Source: Glutinoglossum americanum
Taxonomy: Eukaryota; Ascomycota; Geoglossomycetes; Geoglossales; Geoglossaceae
Assembly: GCA_020080175.1 (NCBI GenBank)
Contig: JAGHQL010000013.1
Coordinates: 1-64,000, forward strand
Direction of reading: 5' to 3'
Length of the DNA: 64,000 nt
Under the pieces are notes generated by a model that saw only the letters and a list, made by a program, of their open reading frames with translations, searched no databases and was not told the DNA's origin. How positions within the stretch are numbered: position 1 is the stretch's first letter; each line of letters starts with the position of its first letter. Made by a program: the position numbers and the translations under genes. Of this stretch, positions 1 through 10,176 are shown in pieces.

Positions 1-339
1 GGGAGGAGGAGGAGGAGGAGTAGGAGGGGGAGTGTTTAGGGGGGCGGATTTGGTTTGGAGTGGGAGGTGATGGGGAAGAAAGAAGAAGATTGGAGATTGG
101 GAGGAATGTTCTTTTTTTTTATTTTTATTTTTTATTTTTATTTCTCTTTAGAGGTTAAGTGAATTAATGAAAGTAAAAGGCGTTGCTGTTGTCCCGGGTG
201 GTTTGTATGTATTGATATCGTCCACGTAATATAGAGACACGAGTATATATATACATACATACATACATACATACATACATGCATAGCTGCTTGTCCCTCT
301 GTCCACCCACACTGCAAAACATAGAACAGACCAAAAGTC
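1..339. other. Left edge, no gene recognised
   Basis: The first ~95 bases are an almost pure G/A tract (GGAGGA runs). After a T-rich stretch comes a tetranucleotide repeat of ACAT units at about 248-285. The stretch is probably downstream flank of the minus-strand gene that ends at 340. No coding frame can be supported, although a gene cut by the window edge cannot be excluded. Confidence 0.5.
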
Positions 340-1490
340 TCACGCCTCCCCTCCCAGCCTCCTAATATCCCCCCTCACCCCCTCCACCTCCCTCAACAAC
401 CCCCCGTACCTCGCGACCAGCACCTTCATATCCCCCCCGCACTCCTCGTACCTCTCCACCTCCTCCTCCGCCCTCCCCTCCCTCTCCCTAAGCCTCCTCC
501 TCGTGTCCCGAAGATGCTCCCCGTAGTTCCCCAGCGCGGACTGCACCTCCGGGGTGTATATCTGGCGGAGGGCTTCGCGTTCGAGGATTCTGTGCGCGTG
601 CGGATCTTTGCGTTAGCGGTAGCGGAGGGGACGGAAGGGGGGTCAGAGAGGACGGACTTTAGTTTTGCTTCCATGCTCTCGGCGACGATGGAGAGGTGTT
701 CCGCGTGGGAGCGGGCGCCGCGGGCGACGCTGCCGTGTTTGGTCTGCTCGAGGATGCGGATTATGGTTTCGAGGAGGGTGCGGTGGGTGGAGAGGACCGT
801 GCAGGAGGTGGTGGCCAGGGAGAGGTGGTTCGTGGCGAGAGTGTCCTGCTGAGCGAGGAGGGTTTGGCGAAGGGTGGAGATGTGTGTTGGGAGGGTGGGG
901 GTGAGGGTTTGCAGGGTTCGGGGGTTGGATTCTATGCGAAGTAGAAAGTGTATGGTCAGCCTTGGTTGATTAGGTAAGTAGGGTAGGCCCGCTGGGATGC
1001 CGGGGGTGTGTGGTGTATATATATATTACCTTCCGGGTAAACGATTCCTGCGAGCTGGGTTGCAGAATTGAGGAGATGCGTCGAGAGGGCGTTTCCTATG
1101 GGGCGGAGGTGGCCCTGCACGCCGGAAAAATGGAGTCAGAACCTCCTCCCCCCCCAAAAAAAAAGGGAAAAGAGAAAAAAAAAAAAAAATCTAATGTCGA
1201 TATCCCTAGAAAGAGGGTTGTACGGTGTATACAAATACACATACACCCCTCTCCCACACACCCAGTTGCATACCAGAAAATATTCCACATCATCTGCCAA
1301 CATCTCCCTCTCCTCCGGCGCCAGCCTCCCATTCAACCCCGCAGCAACCAGGTCCACAACCTCCAACAACTCATCCGGCAAACCCTCCGCGGCCCTCGGG
1401 CTCAACTGCCCCAGCGACTTCCTCAGCAATTGGGATTGCGCGGCTTGCTCCTGTGCGGCGCGTAGGTTCTACTGATCTTCAGTCAAAGGG

Positions 1491-1524
<34 letters not shown>

Positions 1525-1760
1525 AACAATGCCAGCAGCAGCAGCAGAAGTAGTAGGTGTTTGTTCATGGGGGGAAGCGGGGTGCTGACCTCTCGGAGTG
1601 CATGTTCTTGGGCTTTCTGGGATGGTTTGACTTTTGTGGAGCCGTCAGGGTTGAGGAGGTTGGTGGTGAGGTGGGTGTAGATTTGCTCGAATTGGGGGTT
1701 GTTGTGGAGGATGGAAGGGTCGACTGGTGGGAGCATATTGTTGTGTTGGTTGCTGCACAT
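340..1760 (-). CDS. Conserved coiled-coil protein, at least 4 exons
   Basis: Four coding blocks join on the minus strand. Exon 1 (1760 or 1736 to 1590) contains MLPPVDPSILHNNPQFE; the second Met at 1736 is the likelier start. Exon 2 (1468-1274) contains LLRKSLGQL and LADDVEYFL. Exon 3 has an uncertain start near 931-975 and ends at 658; it includes LLETIIRILEQTKHGS. Exon 4 (589-340) includes YTPEVQSALGNYGEHL and RRRLREREG. The exon 1/2 join is in phase (donor GTCAGC, acceptor CAGTAG). The exon 3/4 join is also in phase (donor GTCCGT, acceptor CACAG, branch CTAAC). The 5' end of exon 3 is not settled, and a small extra exon may exist. The long helical, charged C-terminal part suggests a coiled coil. 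It resembles fungal proteins I loosely associate with an augmin (HAUS)-like subunit, but that is memory only. Intron 1 carries an AAT/GAT microsatellite. Confidence 0.6.
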
Positions 1761-2024
1761 GCATCGTTCCTGTGAACTCTCTATGGGTGTTTTGTTGGTG
1801 TGCGCGCTGCTCCAATCGGCCTCGCCGATTCGCCTATCGCCCCAGGTTGCTGGCGTACCCTGTAGATGGACGACCCGCTTAACTGGATCTGATGCACTTC
1901 ACGCCGCTTTTAATTACGAACAGGCCAAGAAACACCTAAAGATTTTTGGTGATGCTCAGGTTCACGGCGACCATCGCAGCATCAGAAAAGAAAAAAAAAA
2001 AACACGTCAATCTCCACGCTCATC

Positions 2025-2723
2025 ATGTCCTCCCGCCACCCCTCTCTCTCCCTCTCCCGCCTCTTCCACACCACCCCCTCCCGTCTCGCCAAATCCCCCT
2101 CCAGCCGCCTCGCCCACCTCCACCGCAACACCCCCCCCTACCCCTACGGGCCCTCCCAGACCTACAAACAATCCAATTTCGGCCTCTACGGCGGGACGCA
2201 CATCCAATTCGGCAACACCGTGTCCTCCAACATGGAGCTCAAAAACCGGCGGGTCTGGAAACCCAACATCAGGCACAAACGCCTCTGGTCCGCGGCGCTG
2301 GGGCGCCACATTCGCACGCGCGTCAGTGCGAGGGTGCTAAGGACCATCGACAAGGTGGGGGGGCTGGACGAGTATCTGCTTGGAGGGAAAGCGGCGAGGA
2401 TCAAGGAGCTGGGTATGGGGGGGTGGAGGTTAAGGTGGCGGGTCTTGCAGACGGAGACGGTGAGGAGGCGGTTTGAGGAGGAGAGGAGGGAGATGGGGTT
2501 GCACGTTGGGGGTGGGAAGGAGGAGGAGGGGGGGGTGGAGAGGAGAGCGAGCGATGGGAGGGTGGTGGGAGAGGAGGAGTTGAGGGCCGAGATCGAAGCA
2601 TACGATCGGGTGCTGGATCGTGGGGACGAGCTGGCCGTTGGGGAGGAGGCAGAGGAGGCAGAGAACGGGGAAGCGAAGTCGATGGACGAGAAGGAGGGCG
2701 ACAGACCAAGACCCGCTTTATGA
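2025..2723 (+). CDS. MRPL24: Mitochondrial large-subunit ribosomal protein bL28m
   Basis: This is a single-exon gene of 232 residues. The N-terminus is rich in Ser, Arg and Leu with almost no acidic residues, which fits a mitochondrial presequence. The core (about residues 43-115) has the bL28 pattern: YGPSQTYKQSNFGLYGG, SSNMELKNRRVWKPNI, then an Arg/Lys-rich LRTIDKVGGLDEYLLG. That is the arrangement of bacterial L28 and yeast Mrpl24/YmL14. It acts in the mitoribosome. The C-terminal ~90 residues are acidic and low in complexity (Glu runs from GAG-rich DNA) and go beyond the bacterial family, as is usual for fungal mitoribosomal proteins. The ATG sits after an A-rich leader. Only 264-288 bp separate it from the divergent coiled-coil gene, so a shared promoter is likely. 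Confidence 0.85.
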   Translation: MSSRHPSLSLSRLFHTTPSRLAKSPSSRLAHLHRNTPPYPYGPSQTYKQSNFGLYGGTHIQFGNTVSSNMELKNRRVWKPNIRHKRLWSAALGRHIRTRVSARVLRTIDKVGGLDEYLLGGKAARIKELGMGGWRLRWRVLQTETVRRRFEEERREMGLHVGGGKEEEGGVERRASDGRVVGEEELRAEIEAYDRVLDRGDELAVGEEAEEAENGEAKSMDEKEGDRPRPAL

Positions 2724-3033
2724 AAAGCCCTCTCCTCTCTCTCTCTCTCTCTCTCCACCAAAAGCCGCCCACAAATGTCTTTAGAAACCTCGCAAACAGT
2801 AATAGAAGTGTGCGCCCTGTATGTATATGTACGTTCGATATGATATAGACAGTCTGTATTCCACCTCCAACATGGGAAAAAAGGCAGCCAACGCCACCAT
2901 CCAACCAACCAGCCAGCCAGCCAGCTCCGCCTCGAGCGTGGTAGCCAAGGCATGTCGTTTTACGGAGGGTCGTCCGTCCAGACGCGACAATCCCCGCTCC
3001 CACAAACCAAAAACAACGATATTTGACCTGCAT
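2724..3033. other. 3' flank of bL28m, no gene
   Basis: The stretch holds a CT dinucleotide run (about 2731-2755) just after the bL28m stop and a short CCAG/CAAC repeat near 2905-2930. No coding frame is convincing. Confidence 0.5.
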
Positions 3034-3325
3034 TGGGTATTGTGCTGCGAAACGATAGGGTACAGTGTACCCTATCGTTTCTTGCCTAGTTAGGGTATTC
3101 CCTATCTTTTTTTCACCTACATAGGGCATTATGCTACGAAACGATAGGGTACACTGTACCCTATCGTTTCTTGCCTATATAGGGTATCATGCTATAAAAC
3201 GGTAGAGGATACACTATTCCCTATCGTTTTTTTGCCTATATAGGGTATCGTGCTGCGAAACGATAGGGTATACAGTATATCCTATCGTTTTTCACCTATA
3301 TAGGGTATTGTGCTGCGAAACACAC
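3031..3325. repeat. Tandem array of ~60-bp units, each centred on a palindrome
   Basis: Units of about 60 bp begin with a motif like AGGGTATNNTGCTGCG and carry the stem AAACGATAGGGTAC, a 3-nt centre, then its reverse complement. Palindromes lie at 3050-3080 (14-bp arms, perfect), 3139-3169 (14-bp arms, perfect) and 3258-3290 (arms slightly changed). A decayed copy lies at about 3197-3229. A short unit without the stem lies at about 3091-3120, and a partial unit from 3301 ends the array. The last three spacings are 59-60 bp. The array sits between bL28m (+) and DPH3 (-), which are convergent, so it falls in 3' flanks. I do not recognise the family. Confidence 0.85.
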
Positions 3326-3395
3326 TGCACAGTCACCTCCCAAACCCCAAACCCTCTCCACTCAACTCCTTCTCTCTCTCTCCCCTCTTTTCCCT

Positions 3396-3777
3396 TCAAC
3401 CCCCTACAACAACAGCCTCCACGCCCCCCTCCACCCCCTTCTCCGGCGGCAAATCACCCTACGAACCCCACCCCGTCAGCCCTCTCTCCCTCTCCCTCCA
3501 CAACACAAAAGAAACCAAACCAAACCAAACCCAAACCAAAAGAAAAAAAGAACCAGAGAAAATAATAATAAAAAAAAAAAAAAAAACTCACCACCTCAAA
3601 CACGACCCTGATCATCAAGCTGCAGCTCGGACACACGGCGACATCCTCGCCGCCGCGCAGATCCGCGATCGCAATCTCAAAGCGGTCGCCGCACGGACAC
3701 GGAAAGTGGTACAGCTGCAGCACGGCATCGTAGGCCATATCCTCGATCTCGATCTCGTCGTAGAAGGCCACGGCCAT
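3396..3777 (-). CDS. DPH3: Diphthamide biosynthesis protein 3 (CSL zinc finger)
   Basis: Exon 1 is 3777-3592 and exon 2 is 3458-3396. The intron (donor GTGAGT, acceptor CGTAG, 133 bp) holds a long T-run on the coding strand. The product is 82 residues. It starts [14 protein letters not shown] and has the CSL-type zinc site: C27 and C29 ([10 protein letters not shown]), then C49 and C52 (VCPSCSLMI). In yeast, Dph3/Kti11 is the electron-carrying partner of Dph1-Dph2 in the first step of diphthamide synthesis on elongation factor 2, and it also supports Elongator-dependent tRNA modification. The whole CSL fold lies in exon 1; exon 2 gives a short Gly/Val/Glu tail. A TC dinucleotide run lies just upstream of the ATG, at 3780-3806. 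Family assignment is strong. The exon 2 tail is less certain because it is poorly conserved. Confidence 0.88.
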
Positions 3778-4357
3778 GGCTCTCTCTCTCTCTCTCTCTC
3801 TCTCTCCCCTCGGAGGTCGTCTTCTGTTTTTAATCTAAGGGGGAACAAAAAAGAGGGAGGACCAGATTAGATTAAAAAAAAAAAAATAGATTGGATTTTT
3901 TTGATTTGATTTGGATTTTAAGGTTGGGGTTCCGGGGGGGTGGTTGTTGTTACGACAGACTTTGCTGCGGTCGGTGTTGCGTGCGTGGGATGGAGCCGGG
4001 CGGAGAGACGGGGCAGAATCGGGTCGGGTGAGGGCTGGAGGTGTTTGGGTGTGGATTGGGCGTGGATCGGGCGATCGGTCTCGTGACGGGCCCGTGCGAG
4101 GAGGGGAGGGGAGGGGGCCTGGTCTGTGGCGTCATGCACCGAGAGCGCATCTTATCATACGATCGATGCCTTGCTGGCTATTTAACGGCTTCCCCGCCCC
4201 CAGAGGGAGACACCGGCCAGCGTCGCGCGCTCTTTTTTTCTTTTTTTTTTTTGATCTCGGGTTTCCCGCCTCGAGCGACGTCTCTCGCGTGCCGCGTCGT
4301 GCCAGAGAAAGCGAGAGAGCGAGAGAGAGGAGAGAAAAAGAGAGACAGCAATCCACA

Positions 4358-5095
4358 ATGCCCTTCCCCTTCCTCTCCCTCCCCCCCGAGCTCCGCAACA
4401 AAATCTACACCGCCGCCCTCGTCTCGCCCGCCCCCCTCCTCCTCGCCCCGCACCGCGACCGCGCCTGGCTCCCCACCGCCGCCCTCCTGCGCACCTGCCG
4501 CCGCGTCTCCGCCGAGACCGCCCCGCTGCTGTACGCCGACAACCAGTTCCTCTTCCTCGCCAACCGCGCCGCCAACTCGCTCCACTACTTCCTCGCCCTC
4601 ATCGGGCCCCGCAACCGCGCCTGCCTCCGCAGCGTCGGCCTGCCCTGGCCCGCCATGGTCCCCGTCTTCGACCTGTTCCCCGGCGCCACCCTCGCCCAGG
4701 CCCTGCGGCTGGACGTCAAGCCCGTCGTCGCTCGCGCCCTGGCCCTGCTGTTGGCCGCCGCCGGGGAGCCCGGGGAGCCCGGCGCCCCCGCCCTCGTGAC
4801 GCTGCACGTCTACCGGAATGACTGCCTGGGCGGTGCGGCCGGCCGGCCCTTTGATCGCTCCGGGTTGACGTGCCATCGCACGTGCGTGCCGGCCGTGCGC
4901 TACCTGAACTCCCTGGCGCTGAGGAAGGTCTTCCACACGTCGCCCTTGGAGTTTTGCGATGCCCGTGACCCGCACCGTTGCTTGGTCGTTGGCGAGATGC
5001 GCGATTGGGACGTCGTGCTCGACGAGGACGATTGTTTGGGCCCGCTTGCTCGGCCTGCACACGTCGGCAAGCGGATTCTGCGGGTTCCTGTGTGA
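4358..5095 (+). CDS. 2EXR/F-box-like protein
   Basis: The ATG at 4358 gives 245 residues. I prefer it to the upstream ATG at 3911 because the protein then opens with the typical MPFPFLSLPPELRNKIYTAA. This short motif (LPxELRNxIY) marks the 2EXR/F-box-like proteins that are common in Pezizomycotina. It is followed by a segment of the kind LLRTCRRVSAETAPLLYADN, also usual for the family. The rest (LRLDVKPVV, GLTCHRTCVPAVRYLN) is less conserved. The role is unknown; a link to ubiquitin ligases is often supposed but unproven for this class. Codon third positions are almost all C or G, far stronger than in genes to the right. It is divergent from DPH3, with 580 bp between starts that include GA and CT runs. 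Confidence 0.75.
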   Translation: MPFPFLSLPPELRNKIYTAALVSPAPLLLAPHRDRAWLPTAALLRTCRRVSAETAPLLYADNQFLFLANRAANSLHYFLALIGPRNRACLRSVGLPWPAMVPVFDLFPGATLAQALRLDVKPVVARALALLLAAAGEPGEPGAPALVTLHVYRNDCLGGAAGRPFDRSGLTCHRTCVPAVRYLNSLALRKVFHTSPLEFCDARDPHRCLVVGEMRDWDVVLDEDDCLGPLARPAHVGKRILRVPV

Positions 5096-5459
5096 TGCGG
5101 CGGATAACTAACGTGCTTACCGCGGGAGCGTGCCGCGGGGGGGGAGAGAGGGGGGGTGTTAACGCCGAGTCGACTGGTGGTAATAGGGTGGTAGGTGGGA
5201 TCAAGTCTACATTGCTCTAATAACCTAAAATCATCCATTGTTCGCCTCCACAAGAGACGAAGCCATATATATATGTATATATATATATATATATAATGTA
5301 TTTTACAGCGAATAGCAGCGGAGCATTCTCCGTTCCCCTCCCCTTTGGAGGAGCTGTCGTAAACCGAACCAATCGAGCAAGCTCCCCTCTTCTCGCGCGC
5401 CGTTAAAACTAGTAAACCACACGTCCCCCTGCATCTGCATCCCATCCAGCACTTAGCAT
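5096..5459. other. Convergent intergenic spacer
   Basis: This stretch lies between two convergent genes. It holds a poly-G run near 5138-5157 and an AT dinucleotide microsatellite at about 5265-5295. No gene is seen. Confidence 0.5.
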
Positions 5460-5551
5460 TTACAGTCGCCTCCTCTTTCTCGCCGTGCCCGTCGTTCCCT
5501 CTCCATCGTCTTTATCCTCAGTCTTGCCATCAGCCGCAGCCGTAGCCGCAG

Positions 5552-5583
<32 letters not shown>

Positions 5584-8500
5584 ACGGTCGAAGCCGCAGC
5601 CGCAGCCGTAGCCAGAGTTTCGTCAGCTTTCTCCTCTCTCTCCTTTCCCACCACCTCAGGCCTCGGCCTTCCTGCTCCAGCTCCGCCTGAAGGGGGTTTT
5701 CCGCTTAAGCTCTCGACGGCGCGTTCTGCAGCCCTCCAATCCGTGACCGCTCTCTCCACGACGGCGAACATTTCCCTCGTATCCTTTACCACGCCCCCGT
5801 CCTCATCTTCCTCGATTTTCTCTTCATCTTCTTCCTGCCCGTCTTCCGCCTTCTCTCTGAACGCGGGCCCAAACCCTCTATCAGGGCCTGGGTTGAACAT
5901 CACAGCATTCGCAAACATCCGCATGAGCTCCTTCTCTAATTGTGCGGAATTGATGATCCCCTTTGGCGGCACTACCTCCGGGGAGATGGGAATCCAAAGG
6001 CTCGTGTTCTTGGCCGTTGCGGTTCCGACAGGACCGGGGCTAGGTAAGTTCTCAGTCGGTGTCCCACCACTGACGCTTACGGCGCCGACTGCTGCGGCCA
6101 CGGCTTTTCCTCCGGCCGCGATAGCCGACTTGATGGATTTCAGGTCTTGAGGTCTGTGTATGAGGTCTTTGTACCCAGGGGCATCTTTCTCTTTCACGGG
6201 GCTGGAGAAGATGGAGGCGTATTTGTGTTGACCAATGTCGTTCATGATGGTCGCGCTGGTACGAGCAAAATTTCTAGTGCTGAGGACGTACTGGGGTGCG
6301 CTAGTCGTGGGCTCGGGAGTTCTGTGCATATCGGGAGCCCCAAGGGGGTCCTCTGTGCGCTTTGGTTTCGGGACCCTCACTTCCACATCGTCTGGCTCCT
6401 TGCGCTTGCCCCTTCTTTGCCGCGTACCCTCATCGGCGGTCGTTTCTCCTCCCTTATCAGCGCCGACATTCGTAGACGTGCGTGACGAAGTAGGTGGTTG
6501 CTCGTGTTTAACCTTCGACCTGTTTATGGTTTCATGGTCCATGGATAGCTCATCGGTATGTGAGATGATAGAGCGGCTTCGAGCGCGAGTTGGTGGAGGA
6601 ATAGCCGATGACGCTGCACTCTCAGCCCTGGTTCTTCGAGATTTCACACCGGTCACGTTTGGCGTCCGTCCGCTCCGCGTTTTGCGGGTTTCCAGCTCAT
6701 CCGCATCGTCCTCTTCGGCTCTACCCGACGCATCCATCGAAGTCTCTCTCTGGCGCTTCCCTTTGCCTTTAGTGATACTGGGAGGCTCGGGTTCTGCAAG
6801 CTTTGGAAATAGTATAGGAGATGAGGGAGCGCTAATGGGACTTATCTCGTCAGGTCCGGGCCGGACTGGAGACCCTGGAGACCCTGATATAAGGCCGCGA
6901 TCGAACGGCTTGAAAGAGCGGTTCGTCATTGCGGATGTATCTATTGGTGGCGGGCGTGGACCTTTCTTGTTGAAAACCGGCGTGGTGAACGGGCTTTGTC
7001 GTGTGTTTACAATCAAAGCTGGAGTATGGGTCGTAGATAGCCTGGGTGATAGTTGCCTTGTCGCCTCGGCACTCGAAGGAGTGCTTTGAACTACATCTTG
7101 CTTCGTCGGTGAACCATGCTCCTGTGGATACTGTTTGCCAGGCTCTTGTGGTATGGATTCCGATGAGGTGGGATGGCCCTGGGCACGAACTACGCTAGAT
7201 GGGGTGCTTGGAATTAAAGGGAGGGAAGGGGTATGTTCGGTGTCTTGTGGAGGAGCATTGTTGAGGGGTACATCCTGCTCCGGAGGCGCAGGCGTTCGGA
7301 GCGTTGGCGAGGCTGGGTGGCCTTTCTGTTGGTTAGTAATAGCTGGGAATTGATCCTGATCTGATGTAATGGTAGATGCAGCCTGGCGCTGCTCATCAGC
7401 TATATCGATGAGTCTCACTGGCGATTCTGCAATCTGGCCATGGACTTGTGGCGGTAGAACTTCTGAAGCCGTCATTGCCGTTGCCGTCTCTGTTGAAGAT
7501 TGAGCTGGTGTCGGGCTTGGTGCTGAGCTTGGAGCGTTTTGGTCGTGTGGCTGATGAACTTGTGGTTCATGCGAAAGTGGCGTATTGCTTTGGTTTTCTG
7601 ACAAAACCGAAGGAAGTCCTTCAGATTGATCGACCTTTCCTAAGGTAGGCGCCGAGGGGGCGATAGTGAGGTTGGGCGATGGGCTTTCTGCGAGTTCGGG
7701 TTGACGCGGAGTTCGTGGGTGGGGTGGTTGGGCAGCTGGAGTCGCAGTTACGTAGTGCCTCGAATAATTGGATATTCTAGGCTCAGTTGATCGAGCGCGC
7801 GCTGGTGTTTGGGCTTGAGGAGTTCTCGACCTGGTAGACAACTTGATAATGGCGTTCTCCTGCCCTTCATTCGCCTTTGCTGCTTGTTCTGATGGGGAGG
7901 TGATTGGTGCTTGGGGTGAGGGTGAGCTCTCAACTGCAGTCCCTGGGGATGGCGGAGGAGCCGGTGATGCGTTCGGCGGGATTCCAGATGCAGCTGATTT
8001 CGAACGTTCGTCTCGGGTGGTCCCGTTCACATCCTCCTCGAAGTTGGTCCGCCCCGGCTCTGGCGTAGCTTCTGCCGCCTTGTCCGTCTGAATACTCAAT
8101 TCGTTGATGGGTATGGGTGTTTCTAAAGCATTCTGGGGGGCTATCGGCTCGCTATCACCTCGAGCGTTGGTTGGGGCTGCGGGCTCAGGTGATTCCCGTT
8201 TTCGCAATCCTTCATCCAATTCTCCCCGCTGGATCTCTTCCACTTCTTGCTGCAAACCTTGGTACCTCCTCTCATCCTCCCGGATTAACTTTGTAATATT
8301 TTCTATGTATCGAGCATACAATCTTTTGACAAGCTGCGGCAGACGCTGAGTTTGATGCGAAATGTCTGGTAAAGGCGGAGTTTGCAGCTTCCGTTTCCTG
8401 GAGTTTGATTGACCCTCATCTCCAGGCTGTTCCAGGCCGCCATTACGCACAGCTTCGCTGCTGGAGTCTTCCTTTAGAAGGCTTAAGTATAGTTCGCGGA

Positions 8501-8672
8501 GCGCATCAGGGCTCAAACGACCCGTATCGAAAGTCTTGGCTTGACGAACCAGTGGATTGCCCTTGAGAAGGTCGGAGATCTTGCTAAACGCCGACGGTTC
8601 TGCGCCATGCGTTGCGAGGGATTGAAATAGAAGCAGCGATTCAAGCGGTGTGTACGCTGTGAGGGTATTCAT
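5460..8672 (-). CDS. Bromodomain protein, BRD8-like (chromatin, NuA4-type)
   Basis: A long uninterrupted frame gives 1070 residues from the ATG at 8672, which starts MNTLTAYTPLESLLLFQSLA. The frame is open further up but only from a GTG, so Met at 8672 is preferred. The N-terminus has a conserved helical region with LLKGNPLVRQAKTFDTGRL. It is followed by a predicted coiled coil (ARYIENITKLIREDERRYQ) and ~500 residues of disordered Pro/Ser/Thr sequence. The C-terminal third holds a divergent bromodomain: ATIMNDIGQHKYASIFSSPV, YKDLIHRPQDLKSIKSAI, then LEKELMRMFANAVMFNPG. An insert rich in Ala/Val/Gly separates the two halves. Fungal proteins with this layout are described as NuA4 acetyltransferase subunits of the BRD8 type; the assignment here is by likeness. 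The C-terminus has long Ala runs and ends in RKRRRL, a possible nuclear signal. Confidence 0.78.
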
Positions 8673-9424
8673 TCCCCATTGCCTGCCGTGTCGGATTTGA
8701 TCGTGGTAACGGTCGCGATTCACGAGAGGCGCCAGAACGACTTTGGGGACATGTCAGCGCGCAAACTGGGGAACGATAATGATTCTCAAACTGACTGTGG
8801 ATTCGAGATCAGTAAATCTGATCTCAGGTAGATACACAGATAAAGACCGCGATAAAAGTCGGGATATTGCGATTCTGAAAGATTTCAACAAGCTCACGCG
8901 GTTCGGGTCGAATTGCCTGGCCTGCTTTCACGTGATTCAGGGATAGACTCAACACGATAGAAGCGGACGCGTAGAAAATTCTCTTGAGCTTTGAGTCAAC
9001 GGTATATCCATGCAATGGTATGAGCTACAGGTCTCTCGAACCCTATCTCTATCCCACATACCCCGTGGCCACGGTAACGCTTGATCAAAATGAGGTGGCG
9101 TCGAATATGAGTAATTTGCATATATAAAACGGCGATCATCTCCACACAGCACTAGGTACATGTATATCAATAGCATTCATTCACACCCCGTCGACGGTTA
9201 AATACCCAGATTCTTTTCGCTCCTTCTGCTTTGCCATACAGCGAACGTCTTTTCTGGAGAAAGCACTAGCCTCATCTACCCATCTTCCGACGTCAAACTC
9301 ACGTGCGCCTAGTGGAGAGCTAACTTGACGCCAGCTATCCCAATACTGGTAGTGTAAAACCCCTTTACCTCCACATACCTGAACAGTATCACCAACAAAC
9401 GAATTACGGGGTATTCTTTCGAGG
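8673..9424. promoter_or_regulatory. Divergent spacer between BRD8-like and coiled-coil genes
   Basis: About 750 bp separate the start codons of the two divergent genes. The stretch must hold both promoters and 5' leaders. I see no clear TATA box pair or operator-like repeat. Confidence 0.4.
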
Positions 9425-10176
9425 ATGAGCGACGACGATTTCGATAAAGATTGGGTGCCAAATGGGCGTCCTCAGTCGTAGGTACTAGACTTTGGAAGTT
9501 TCATGAGTCTTGTTGACTTTTTGCGGTCCAGTACTCTCGCCAGATCGTTCTCGGCGGCATTGAACGATTTGTTTATGATCGATAACTCGGTCGACACTTT
9601 AGCCGTATCCATAGACAAAAAGTGCGTCATTCGGTCACTGTCTTATCTGATTTGCGATGCTTCGGGGTGAAAGCGTTGGAGGGCGAGTTTGTGCTGATCC
9701 AATCTAGGAAACAAGCTGTAACGACGCAGAGCCAAGAACTTGAAGCTCTCGAAGCTCGTCTTCGCCAAACCGAAGAACTTCTGAAGGAAAAAGCATCTAA
9801 ATCTCCACCCCAACGCAACGGCAGCGGACGCAACAGCCCCCGTCGGAGAACGCCTCTACCGGCGAACTTCGGCACACCTCTGAACGACGGTAATGAGAGA
9901 GGTCCAGCCTCCCCCACTAGTCCTCTGGCTAGATTCGTACCGTCAGGCCCTTCTACTACACCGGGCGACAGCGGTGAACCTGGGCCCTTGTCAGGGGGTG
10001 ACGCTCAATCGGATAATGTGCCATCACCGGTGAAGCAAGACGGGGGTGATTTCGTCATCGTCGATCGGGCTGGGGATGATGGAAAATTAGACGGAGCCCA
10101 GGAATACTCAAGGAAGGAGAGCCATGGGCTTCCTCAGGCGAGGAATAGACCGCCACCTCCTCCATCAGGGCACTAG
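9425..10176 (+). CDS. Small coiled-coil protein, 3 exons, function unknown
   Basis: Exons are 9425-9477, 9532-9621 and 9708-10176. Introns are 54 bp (GTAGGT...CCAG) and 86 bp (GTGCGT...CTAG), both phase 2, and the joined frame is open. The product is 203 residues. It starts MSDDDFDKDWVPNGRPQS, continues with a helical block (ARSFSAALNDLFMIDNSVDT) and then a heptad-like coiled coil (TQSQELEALEARLRQTEELL). The second half is Pro/Ser/Gly-rich and probably disordered, with Ser-Pro sites (NSPRRRTPLP, ASPTSPLARF). No catalytic motif is visible. I recall similar short hypothetical proteins in other ascomycetes but cannot name a family. Confidence 0.75.

Noticed and set aside
3911-4357. N-terminal extension of the 2EXR/F-box-like protein
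   Set aside because: It is a low-complexity translation of GA/GC-rich leader DNA. The family motif starts right after the ATG at 4358.
8673-8723. Upstream extension of the BRD8-like protein by 17 residues
   Set aside because: The longer frame opens with GTG, not ATG. The family-like N-terminus begins at Met 8672.
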